Shown here: positions 1 through 7,008 of the stretch, piece after piece
How positions within the stretch are numbered: position 1 is the stretch's first letter
Layout of the letters: each line of letters begins with the position of its first letter
Assembly: GCA_030728235.1 (NCBI GenBank)
Contig: JANRAA010000145.1
Coordinates: forward strand, 1-22,343
DNA from: Flavobacteriales bacterium
GTDB lineage: Bacteria; Bacteroidota; Bacteroidia; Flavobacteriales_D; Sanyastnellaceae
Direction: 5' to 3'
DNA: 22,343 nt
Translations under genes and position numbers: made by a program
The notes under the pieces: model-generated
Seen by the model: only the letters and a program-made list of their open reading frames with translations
Database searches by the model: none
What the model was told of the DNA's origin: nothing

Positions 1-194
1 TTGTTTACAACCGGCACGATTTGGAATGGGCTGAAGGACATCGCAAGGCGATAGACGCCAAAAAAACGCTTTGTTTCTTGCAACCAGAATGGGAGGAGAG
101 GGAAGATAACTTACCCATGATTCTCAACCACATTCGTGAAACGCCAAGTTGGAGATTGTCGCTTCAAACCCATAAATACATCGGTATTCCTTAG
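1..194 (+). CDS. queE: 7-carboxy-7-deazaguanine synthase, C-terminal fragment (5' end outside window)
   Basis: The frame beginning at base 3 is open from the window edge to a TAG at 192-194 and gives 63 residues of C-terminus. It contains FLQPEWEE, then a PSWRLSLQTHKYIGIP tail. The W-R-L-S-x-Q-x-H-K-[YF] ending is the typical C-terminus of QueE, the radical-SAM enzyme that converts 6-carboxy-tetrahydropterin to 7-carboxy-7-deazaguanine in the queuosine/preQ0 pathway. The radical-SAM CxxxCxxC cluster motif would lie upstream and cannot be checked here. The gene converges on the reductase gene, and the two stop codons share bases 191-194 (TTAG). The call rests only on the C-terminal signature. 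Confidence 0.82.
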   Translation, partial: VYNRHDLEWAEGHRKAIDAKKTLCFLQPEWEEREDNLPMILNHIRETPSWRLSLQTHKYIGIP

Positions 195-1261
195 TCGTCG
201 TAGCTGATGCGCACCACAGCCGAGGTTGGATGGCTTTGGCAGGTAAGGATATAACCTTCTTCTATTTCGTCGTCGGTCAAGCTGAGATTTGAATCCATGC
301 TCACGGTGCCTTCTTTGATCTGCGCTCTGCATGTTGTGCAAACACCACCGCGACAAGAGAAAGGGGCATCGGCTCCGTTTGAAATCGCAGCTTCGAGCAA
401 TGTCTTCCCTTTTGTCGCCAGATTGAATGTATAGTCGTTTCCGTCGAGGTGCACATGCACTTCGCTCATGCCATTTGAAGGCACAGGAGCAGGAGCAGTA
501 ACAGCTATGGGCTCACTTGCTTTACCTTTGAGGTCTGGGTTTTCGAAGTACTCCATGCGGACGCTCTTTGCATCAACGCCACTGTCGATCAAGGCATCTT
601 TGGTAGAAATCATCATCTCGCCTGGTCCGCAGATGTAATAGGTTTTTTCAAGACTGTCGTTGGCAAAATTGTACACCAATTCCAATGTCTTTCCAAAGTT
701 TATTCGGCCGGCAAAAAGTGGCTGTTGTCCGCTGTCTTCCGACAGGATGTGGTAGATGTTCACATTTGGATTGGTTCCCAAACTTTCTAACTCATCGTAG
801 AACATAATGCTGTCTTTTCTTCTGTTGCCATAGAAAAGCGTAACACGTGAATTGGGCTCTTGGGCCAGTGTTGTTTTTAGAATAGAGATCAAAGGGGTGA
901 TTCCACTTCCAGCGCCAAAAAGTACGATGTGGCGCTCTTTCGAAGCGTCAGGGGAAAATGTGAAATGTCCTTGTGGAACCATCACACGGATGTGTTCACC
1001 AGGCATTACGCTACGGTTAATGTGCGTTGAAACCAAACCGTGCTTGACCTCTTTGACTGCAACAGACAGGTGTTGATCGCCTGGAGTGCTGCATATGCTA
1101 TACGCTCTTCGCACTTCTTCACCTTTGATGTTAAAGCAAAGGGTGACGTATTGTCCGGCCTGGTAGGCGAACTCAGGCATGAGTTGGGTGTCGAATGAAA
1201 GTTTAACACTGTCGGCGGTTAGCCGATCAATTTTAGCCAGTTTGAGATCAAGAATTTTCAT
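191..1261 (-). CDS. PaaE-type flavin/2Fe-2S oxidoreductase
   Basis: 356 residues, the usual length of PaaE-like ferredoxin/NAD(P)H reductases. Order of domains: an FAD-binding barrel (about 1-105) with R52-A-Y-S and a GQYVT element; a NAD(P)-binding domain (about 110-235) with GAGSGITP at 116-123 and CGPGEMM at 211-217; a Pro/Ala/Ser linker near 250-264; and a plant-type ferredoxin domain (about 267-356) with cluster ligands C303, C308, C311 and C341. Such proteins pass electrons from NAD(P)H through flavin and the 2Fe-2S centre to an oxygenase, desaturase or other acceptor. No paaABCD epoxidase genes are in the window, so phenylacetate catabolism should not be assumed. It is the last gene of the E1 to thioredoxin series, 19 bases after the thioredoxin gene. 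The ATG start is well supported by family length. Confidence 0.88.
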   Translation of the reverse strand: MKILDLKLAKIDRLTADSVKLSFDTQLMPEFAYQAGQYVTLCFNIKGEEVRRAYSICSTPGDQHLSVAVKEVKHGLVSTHINRSVMPGEHIRVMVPQGHFTFSPDASKERHIVLFGAGSGITPLISILKTTLAQEPNSRVTLFYGNRRKDSIMFYDELESLGTNPNVNIYHILSEDSGQQPLFAGRINFGKTLELVYNFANDSLEKTYYICGPGEMMISTKDALIDSGVDAKSVRMEYFENPDLKGKASEPIAVTAPAPVPSNGMSEVHVHLDGNDYTFNLATKGKTLLEAAISNGADAPFSCRGGVCTTCRAQIKEGTVSMDSNLSLTDDEIEEGYILTCQSHPTSAVVRISYDD

Positions 1262-1280
1262 GTAAGAGCAGGTTTCAAGA

Positions 1281-1751
1281 CTACTTAGACAACTCAGAAG
1301 CTAAATTGTTCAAGAAAGCATCATCATTCCAAGGTTGTCCGCCAATCCACGATTCTACCAATTCTCCATCGCTATTGAAAAGAAATGTGGTTGGTATGGA
1401 GTGGATGCCGTAGTCTTTGATCGATTTTTCCAGTTTTAAAAGTGGAAAGGTAATTGAAAAACGCTGCTTAATGGCTGCTATGCGTTCATGATTATCATCA
1501 GTAACGCCGATAATTTTGAACGGTGCTTTTTTCGAAGCTGCTTCCAAAGCATCCATTTCAGCCAAGCATTCTCCGCACCACGCGGCATAGAAGTTAACCA
1601 ACAGTGGACCGGAGTATATTTCGTTTATGGGGTGGGCTGCATCAGTGATAACAGAAATTTCATTTGCCGACATGCCTGGTGTAACCCGATAGCGCCAAAA
1701 GTAGAAGAGCGCCAGCGCCAAAAGAATAAGTAATGTCGACCACTTTTTCAT
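1281..1751 (-). CDS. Membrane-anchored TlpA/ResA-like thioredoxin-family protein
   Basis: 156 residues. Residues 4-20 form a single hydrophobic segment (signal anchor or signal peptide), so the thioredoxin domain should lie in the periplasm. The active site is W58-C59-G-E-C62, a variant of the CxxC found in TlpA/ResA-like proteins. The cis-proline is in SIPTTF (P120), followed by the usual LFNSDGE beta-hairpin, so the fold looks complete. Likely role: thiol-disulfide exchange on envelope proteins, possibly in cytochrome maturation or disulfide reduction; the substrate cannot be read from sequence. The start codon lies one base from the stop codon of the preceding gene, so the two are probably translated together. 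A redox reductase gene follows 19 bases downstream. Confidence 0.85.
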   Translation of the reverse strand: MKKWSTLLILLALALFYFWRYRVTPGMSANEISVITDAAHPINEIYSGPLLVNFYAAWCGECLAEMDALEAASKKAPFKIIGVTDDNHERIAAIKQRFSITFPLLKLEKSIKDYGIHSIPTTFLFNSDGELVESWIGGQPWNDDAFLNNLASELSK

Positions 1752-1752
1752 A

Positions 1753-2346
1753 TCATTCAGCGGTCATCCCATCGAAGATGTTCATCAACTCATCGCTGCC
1801 CACAACAGTGAATCCTTCTGGAAGGCTGAAGATGGTGGCTTCAGGTTGAGTATGATCGATTTCCGATATTGTATATTTCCGTGTACCCAAATCTGATTTT
1901 ACCTCGAATTCGACAGGCAAACCAGGAACTGCAGGCAGCAGACGGTAATTCAGCAAATAATCAGGACTGTAAGTAACCACTCCTTCTGCACAAACTGTTT
2001 GCTTGCAATTTAAACCTAAAACTGCGTTTGCAGGTGCCGTGTGCATCGATTCAGGAATTGAACGGATGTTGAATTTCTCAGCAGGGGTAGCCAATGCCAA
2101 TTGTCGGCCTAAGAACGTAACGAGCATAAATTCAGAGCGCTGCTCAGGCAGTTCCAAGGTGGCGAGAGAAAATTCTCCAACCAACTCTTGACAATGAAAA
2201 TTGGTGCCGTCACTGTGTATTGTTACTACGCCATTTTCATTGCCGTCGGCATCTGTAATGGTGTATTTAACGGTTCCAATAAATGGGTTTTGTGCCATTG
2301 CATTGAATGACAGCATAACCAAAAAGCCAAGAACGAGTTGTCGCAT
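1753..2346 (-). CDS. Secreted DUF4412-like protein
   Basis: 197 residues from the ATG at 2344-2346. That start leaves MRQLVLGFLVMLSFNAMAQ at the N-terminus, a clear signal peptide ending in AMAQ. The frame can be opened nine codons earlier only with a TTG, which would bury the signal peptide behind a polar leader, so I chose the ATG. The mature part starts FIGTVKY, has alternating short beta strands, and ends with a GLPVEFEVKS strand and a TISEI strand. This resembles the DUF4412/GLPGLI-like proteins common in Bacteroidota, which are predicted to sit in the periplasm or outer membrane and have no settled function. Two cysteines near each other (N-C-K-Q-T-V-C) could be a target of the neighbouring thioredoxin, which is inference. 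It follows the E1 gene by 37 bases. Confidence 0.6.
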   Translation of the reverse strand: MRQLVLGFLVMLSFNAMAQNPFIGTVKYTITDADGNENGVVTIHSDGTNFHCQELVGEFSLATLELPEQRSEFMLVTFLGRQLALATPAEKFNIRSIPESMHTAPANAVLGLNCKQTVCAEGVVTYSPDYLLNYRLLPAVPGLPVEFEVKSDLGTRKYTISEIDHTQPEATIFSLPEGFTVVGSDELMNIFDGMTAE

Positions 2347-2383
2347 GGTTGTAATCGTTGATTCGTTTTTCAAAAGTGACGAA

Positions 2384-4462
2384 TTAAAATTTTAGTAATT
2401 CATTCAACTTCACAAGAACCTTATCGGCATTTGGCAAAAGAGTGGCTTCTAAAACAGTGTTGAGCGGAATGGCAGGCGTTTCGATAGCGCCTATGGTCAT
2501 CACAGGTGCGTCGAGCCATTTGAAACAATGTTCACTGATACTGCCTGCAAGAGCTTGTGCGAAGCTATTGTTCGCTGGCTCTTCGGTAACTACCAAACAT
2601 CGTCCGCATTTCTTCACTGCGTTGAAAACTGTTTCTTCGTCCAAAGGTGTTATGGTTCTTAAATCTACAAGTTCGATTTTGCCAGGCAATGATTTTGCAG
2701 CGGTTTTCGTCCAGTAAACACCCATTCCATAGGTGATTACGGCAACAGACACATCTTCATTGGCCAACAAAACAGTTCTTGCCTTACCAAGTGGTACGAT
2801 ATAATCGGAAGAAGGTTCTATTGAACGTGCATCTTCTGTTCCAGGGATTTTAGACCAGTACAATCCTTTGTGTTCGAGCATCACAACCGGGTTCGGGTCG
2901 TGATAAGCGGCCTTCATCAAACCTTTCAAATCGGCTCCAGTACTTGGGTAGCACACTTTCACTCCTCGTATGTTCGCAAGCACTGATTCAACGCTTGAAC
3001 TGTGATACGGACCTCCGCTGCCATAGGCTCCAATTGGCACGCGAATAACAGCATTTACCGGCCATTGTCCGTTTGAGAGGTAATAGCTTCTGCTGGCCTC
3101 AGTAAACAATTGATTCAATCCTGGCCAGATGTAGTCGGCAAACTGCACCTCTACAATGGGTTTGCAGCCGGCAGCGCTCATCCCAACAGTACTTCCAATG
3201 ATAAACGCTTCTTGAATGGGGGTGTTGAACACTCGGCTATCTCCGAATCGCTGTGCGAGAGTCGCTGCTTCTCTAAAAACGCCTCCAAGTCGTCCACCTA
3301 CGTCTTGTCCGTAAAGCAAACTCTCTGGATACTCTTCCATGATCTCCTTAACGGCAAACAAGGCGCAGTCGACCATCAAGGTTTGCTCGTTTCCTGCAGG
3401 AGCGCGGTCACCTGTCTCTTCGGTTATCGGGGTTGGTGCCCAACGATGGGTGAGCAGGTCTTCTGGACGTGGATCTTCGGCATCGCAGGCTTTATCGTAC
3501 TCTGCTAAAACGAAAGCGCGTGCTTCGTTTTCTATATTCTCGATCTCAGATTTTGAAATTCCCAAAACGATAAGGTCATTCTTAAACCGTGGGTATGGGT
3601 CTCTTGTCTGATGCTCTTCAAGGTCGTCGCGGTACCATTCTCTTCTTACACCGCTGGTGTGATGTCCGAGCAGCGGTACCGATGCATGCACCATGAACGG
3701 ACGTCTTTCAGTACGCGCGAGGTGCAACACTTCTTGCATGGTGCTGTATGACGTCATAAAATCGGCACCGTCAATTGAGCGAACCTCAATTCCTGGAAAT
3801 GCTTTAGCGAATGTAGTTGCGTCTCCAAAACGGATCTCTTTGGCATTGGCTGAGATGTCCCACTCGTTGTCTTGCACGAGATACACAATCGGGTACTGCT
3901 TCAAAGCTGCCATGTGGAAAGCTTCTGCAACTTCTCCCTCTGTCATGGCGGCGTCGCCGATGGAACAAACCATTATAGGGTGTTCGTCGCCCCACGGTTG
4001 AATGCCTTGGTTTTCGAGGTATTGTATTCCCATCGCAACACCTGTTGCAGGTATGGCTTGCATGCCCGTAGCAGATGATTGGTGAGGGATTTTTGGCATC
4101 CCTTTCCTGTTCAGACTCGGGTGCGAATAGTAGGTTCTACCACCCGAAAATGGGTCGTCGCGTTTGGCCATGAGCTGCAGCATGAGCTCGTAAGGCGTCA
4201 TACCAATCGCCAATAGAATACTATCGTCGCGGTAGTACGCGCTCAAAAAGTCGTGTTCCGTCAACTGTAAACCAGTGGCAAGTTGAATGGCTTCATGTCC
4301 GCGTGATGTGGCATGGACATACTTCGCGGTGAATTTTGCGTTGGCTTCGTATAAATCAGACATCGCGCGCGCGGTTGCCATCAGCCGGAAAGCTTTTAGC
4401 AAGGTGTCTGACGATATTGATTGGGTATGGTTGGGCTTCACTGTGGTTTCCGAGACTGCCAT
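2384..4462 (-). CDS. Fused alpha/beta E1 component of a 2-oxoacid (probably branched-chain) dehydrogenase
   Basis: 692 residues carrying both E1 subunits on one chain. The alpha part (about 15-335) has the thiamine-diphosphate region starting S-I-G-D-A at 167-171 and ending D-N-E-W at 198-201, with alanine in place of the second glycine of the classical GDG motif. The beta part (about 358-690) has YGQDVGG, NTPIQEAFIIG, EVQFADYIWP and the GSGGPYHS loop, and a transketolase C-terminal domain with VVTEEP. The enzyme decarboxylates a 2-oxoacid and transfers the acyl group to the lipoyl E2. Fused E1 proteins of this size are common in Bacteroidota and are usually annotated as branched-chain 2-oxoacid (2-oxoisovalerate) dehydrogenase, which would feed branched fatty acids. 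Substrate choice is inference; E2 and E3 are not in the window. It heads a four-gene minus-strand series behind a TACCTTTG box. Confidence 0.88.
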   Translation of the reverse strand: MAVSETTVKPNHTQSISSDTLLKAFRLMATARAMSDLYEANAKFTAKYVHATSRGHEAIQLATGLQLTEHDFLSAYYRDDSILLAIGMTPYELMLQLMAKRDDPFSGGRTYYSHPSLNRKGMPKIPHQSSATGMQAIPATGVAMGIQYLENQGIQPWGDEHPIMVCSIGDAAMTEGEVAEAFHMAALKQYPIVYLVQDNEWDISANAKEIRFGDATTFAKAFPGIEVRSIDGADFMTSYSTMQEVLHLARTERRPFMVHASVPLLGHHTSGVRREWYRDDLEEHQTRDPYPRFKNDLIVLGISKSEIENIENEARAFVLAEYDKACDAEDPRPEDLLTHRWAPTPITEETGDRAPAGNEQTLMVDCALFAVKEIMEEYPESLLYGQDVGGRLGGVFREAATLAQRFGDSRVFNTPIQEAFIIGSTVGMSAAGCKPIVEVQFADYIWPGLNQLFTEASRSYYLSNGQWPVNAVIRVPIGAYGSGGPYHSSSVESVLANIRGVKVCYPSTGADLKGLMKAAYHDPNPVVMLEHKGLYWSKIPGTEDARSIEPSSDYIVPLGKARTVLLANEDVSVAVITYGMGVYWTKTAAKSLPGKIELVDLRTITPLDEETVFNAVKKCGRCLVVTEEPANNSFAQALAGSISEHCFKWLDAPVMTIGAIETPAIPLNTVLEATLLPNADKVLVKLNELLKF

Positions 4463-4483
4463 TCGGGGCTATTTTTTCAGCGG

Positions 4484-4491
4484 CAAAGGTA
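4484..4491 (-). promoter_or_regulatory. Bacteroidota-type -7 box upstream of the E1 gene
   Basis: TACCTTTG on the minus strand matches the TAnnTTTG -7 element recognised by the Bacteroidota primary sigma factor. It lies 21 bases before the E1 ATG. I see no TTG/TTTG at the expected -33 spacing, so the match is supported by the -7 box and its position only. Confidence 0.5.
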
Positions 4492-4502
4492 CAAAGATTG
4501 AA

Positions 4503-5012
4503 TCAGGGAGCATAGATATTGTCTTGCCGTTGCACAATTCCTAAATCGATGTATTCAACACCCAACGGACCACTGATCATGAGTTGAGCGCTATCTCCCA
4601 ATTGAAACCCGCTCAGCTCTGAAATTACTTCTGCAACCATGTCGGGTGCATATTGCTGGTAAAAATGACGAGAAACAGAAATCACGAGTTCGTCGAATTG
4701 TCCTTGAAAGCCATAGCCCTCAGATGTGATCGCCGAGCCATCGGCGCGAATGAATTCGATAGGAAGTTGAACAGAGTCAACCAACAGCGCGATGAACTTG
4801 TGTTCGTCGTGCATTTTCGCACTCATCACCAATTTGTAATTGCGCGTTTTTCGGAGATTTGAATGCACTCCAGGATAAACATCTTGGGATGTTATCGACT
4901 TGATATTGAACTCTTTGATATCTGTTGAATCATGCTGCTTTTTCGCATTGCCACATGAAAAAATTGTAGCTGTGAAAAGCAAAAATGTGAATATGATTGT
5001 GCTTTTAGTCAT
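4503..5012 (-). CDS. Hypothetical lipoprotein
   Basis: 169 residues. The N-terminus is a basic MTKST followed by a hydrophobic stretch and a lipobox TIFSC with C20 as the predicted lipidated residue; the next residues are GNAKKQHD. The rest is soluble and mixed alpha/beta, with no motif I recognise: FIALLVDSVQLPIEF and LISGPLGVEYIDLG are the clearest strands. The second of these looks like the end of a small beta domain. It lies 40 bases upstream of the E1 gene, and the E1 -7 box falls in that gap, so it may be a separate transcription unit. It is divergent from the FkbM methyltransferase gene, with 58 bases between the two start codons. The function is unknown. Confidence 0.7.
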   Translation of the reverse strand: MTKSTIIFTFLLFTATIFSCGNAKKQHDSTDIKEFNIKSITSQDVYPGVHSNLRKTRNYKLVMSAKMHDEHKFIALLVDSVQLPIEFIRADGSAITSEGYGFQGQFDELVISVSRHFYQQYAPDMVAEVISELSGFQLGDSAQLMISGPLGVEYIDLGIVQRQDNIYAP

Positions 5013-5054
5013 AACTCTAAGGTAGAAGTTTTATTCAATAAGACAGATTCGATG

Positions 5055-5062
5055 TACTTTTG
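5055..5062 (+). promoter_or_regulatory. Bacteroidota-type -7 box upstream of the FkbM methyltransferase gene
   Basis: TACTTTTG fits TAnnTTTG. Only eight bases separate it from the ATG at 5071, so a transcript starting at the usual distance would have almost no 5' leader. No good -33 TTG is present at 17-23 bases upstream. The position also argues against the GTG at 5062 as start codon, because that codon overlaps the box. Confidence 0.45.
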
Positions 5063-5070
5063 TGCCCTCG

Positions 5071-5793
5071 ATGAAAAGAAAAATCAAAAACCTCACCAAA
5101 AAGGCGCTTTCTTCAATGGGGCTGCACATAACGCAAAATCAGCGGTATGATGCGTGGACCAGGAAGTTGCTGAAGCAGGTTTTACGTGACGATTCGAACT
5201 GCATCGATATAGGTTGCCACCGCGGAGAGGTGCTTGAAGACATGCTTCACTTGGCACCAAACGGACGTCATTTTGCCTTTGAGCCGTTGCCGGGATTGTA
5301 CCACGAGCTGAAAGATCGTTTCGGCGATCGGGTAGACGTTCAACAAACTGCATTGTCTGACGATTCAGGCGAGATTGAGTTTCACCACGTAGTCACCAAT
5401 CCTGCCTATTCAGGTATTCGCCGTAGAACCTACGCGGGGGCTGAGGAGGTATCAAAAATCCGCGTGAAACAGGGTCGTCTGGATGATGCCATTCCTTCAG
5501 ATGTAAAGATTGATTTGATCAAGATCGATGTTGAAGGTGCTGAATATCAAGTGATGCTCGGTGCGCGAAAAACGATTGACACCTGGAAGCCAGTGGTGGT
5601 ATTTGAAAACGGATTGGGCGCATCGGATCACTACGGAACTACCCCTGAAATGGTGTTCGACTTCTTTGCTGAATGCGGCATGCAAATAAATCTCTTGGAT
5701 CGTTTTGTTGAGAAAGCTCCATCGCTTTCACGCGAGGAATTCTGCAAACAGTTTTACGAGCGGCTGAATTACTATTTTGTCGCCTCCGCCTAG
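5071..5793 (+). CDS. FkbM-family SAM-dependent methyltransferase
   Basis: 240 residues from the ATG at 5071. The SAM-binding core begins with C-I-D-I-G-C-H-R-G-E, followed by FAFEPLP, the acidic end of strand two. DLIKIDVEGAEYQVMLGA is the typical FkbM-family segment, with the D-V-E-G-A motif. The FkbM fold methylates hydroxyl groups of sugars or small molecules, and such genes are often found near glycan or lipid biosynthesis; the acceptor here is unknown. The N-terminus (MKRKIKNLTKKAL) is strongly basic with no signal peptide, so the protein is probably cytoplasmic. An in-frame GTG at 5062 would add three residues, but it overlaps the -7 box. Its TAG is directly followed by the complementary stop of the convergent membrane protein gene, with no base between them. 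Confidence 0.85.
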   Translation: MKRKIKNLTKKALSSMGLHITQNQRYDAWTRKLLKQVLRDDSNCIDIGCHRGEVLEDMLHLAPNGRHFAFEPLPGLYHELKDRFGDRVDVQQTALSDDSGEIEFHHVVTNPAYSGIRRRTYAGAEEVSKIRVKQGRLDDAIPSDVKIDLIKIDVEGAEYQVMLGARKTIDTWKPVVVFENGLGASDHYGTTPEMVFDFFAECGMQINLLDRFVEKAPSLSREEFCKQFYERLNYYFVASA

Positions 5794-7008
5794 TCAGGCA
5801 ATCCAATTTCCTTGTAGCACATACTGGACGAAAAACCAGGCCTGAATGGCGATGAGCATCACTGCAAATCCTGTTCGGACGGTCGTGCTTTTTTGACGTA
5901 AAAACCAGAAATAGGCTGTTATCAATCCCAAAGTAAGCAGGTACATAAGGGCTGATTTTATGTGGACGTGGGCTGCAAAAATAGGTCCCAAAGCAATGGC
6001 TGCTGCGAGTGCAACGAGAATTGATTTTTTCGAAATTTGAACTGCGCGGAAAATCTCCAAGGCAAGCGGAAAGAAAGCTGTGGCAAAAATAAATCGGTTC
6101 AAGCTAAAAATGCCGCCTCCACGCGAGAAGAGAATCAAGAGCGCAGTGATAGCAAGAGCCGATAGTCCAAAAGCATGGGGCGACGACACAGGGTGTTTCG
6201 AACGGAATAGGTGGACAATCACAGCCAAAGAAATGAAGCCCACCAGCATGGCCGCACTATCATAAAAGAAAATCAGATTGCCCCCAAATGAATGTAAGGG
6301 CAAGCTGGCCAGATGAACGCCGTTTCCCCATCCTGCCTGGGCAGTGAAAAAAGATGTGAAACTACCTGTGAATAGAGATTGGAAAGTGAATACGCACACC
6401 ACTGTTAACGCTGCTATAAGGATTTCTGGAAGTGTACGTTTGATGGCTGATTGAAGACTGTATCCTTTTAAGTGACGTGCTAAAATTAAAGCAGGAAGAA
6501 TGACTGCTGCAGTAGGACGTGAAATGGATGCGAGGATGATTCCTGTGATAAGCCATTTGTCGCTGTCTTTCTTCAATCCTATGGCTATCAGACTAATTGC
6601 GAAGTAAAACAGTGATTCGCTGTACGGCAGGTAAAAGAACAAAGCAGAAGGTACAACAGCCGCCATCATAGAAGTGGCAGATGTAATAAGTTTATGGCGC
6701 AAAAGCAGCGATGCACTGCAAACCCAAATCAAGTAGTTGACTATTGACGCGGCTATGATATTTGATTGGAGTAGAAAAAGCAGGGCTGGAAAGCCTGGGA
6801 AAAAGGCGGTGAGAAAAGGTTGGGAATAGCCATTTTTACTGATCTCTAAATAATGCTCAACATCGAAATATGATGATGAGATCACAATGGGTGTATGGCT
6901 AACTTCACTCCAAATGATCACCATACCGGCCAAGACCCACGTTGGCCACAAGGCGTGAAAAAAGGAATCTTTCCAACTCAATGTTGTATGATTACCTGCT
7001 GCTGCCAT
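5794..7008 (-). CDS. Polytopic membrane protein, GT-C / PIG-V mannosyltransferase-like
   Basis: 404 residues, strongly hydrophobic, with about ten predicted membrane segments. After the first segment comes F48-D-V-E-H-Y-L-E-I-S-K-N-G-Y and then AFFPGFPALLFLL. This matches the pattern of PIG-V-like GT-C enzymes: an acidic DxxHY-type loop, then GY, then a FFP-x-x-P segment. Those enzymes use polyprenyl-phosphate sugars and transfer the sugar on the periplasmic side. It is the last gene of the eight-gene envelope operon. Its start overlaps the end of the T9SS protein gene by 31 bases; the next methionine is at residue 29, inside the first membrane segment, so the overlapping ATG is preferred. 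Donor and acceptor cannot be read from sequence. A less specific call (hypothetical membrane protein) remains possible. Confidence 0.65.
   Translation of the reverse strand: MAAAGNHTTLSWKDSFFHALWPTWVLAGMVIIWSEVSHTPIVISSSYFDVEHYLEISKNGYSQPFLTAFFPGFPALLFLLQSNIIAASIVNYLIWVCSASLLLRHKLITSATSMMAAVVPSALFFYLPYSESLFYFAISLIAIGLKKDSDKWLITGIILASISRPTAAVILPALILARHLKGYSLQSAIKRTLPEILIAALTVVCVFTFQSLFTGSFTSFFTAQAGWGNGVHLASLPLHSFGGNLIFFYDSAAMLVGFISLAVIVHLFRSKHPVSSPHAFGLSALAITALLILFSRGGGIFSLNRFIFATAFFPLALEIFRAVQISKKSILVALAAAIALGPIFAAHVHIKSALMYLLTLGLITAYFWFLRQKSTTVRTGFAVMLIAIQAWFFVQYVLQGNWIA

Noticed and set aside
169..171. Possible inactive E1 because of GDA in place of GDG (residues 169-171 of the E1 protein)
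   Set aside because: The rest of the thiamine-diphosphate motif, including D-N-E at 198-200, is intact, and small-residue variation at this place is tolerated in E1 proteins; there is no sign of decay. The coordinates given are residue numbers.
2347..2373. TTG start nine codons above the DUF4412-like gene
   Set aside because: It would precede the signal peptide with polar residues; the ATG at 2346 starts a typical signal sequence.
5062..5070. GTG start three codons above the FkbM gene
   Set aside because: The GTG overlaps the TACTTTTG -7 box, so it would not be transcribed from that promoter.
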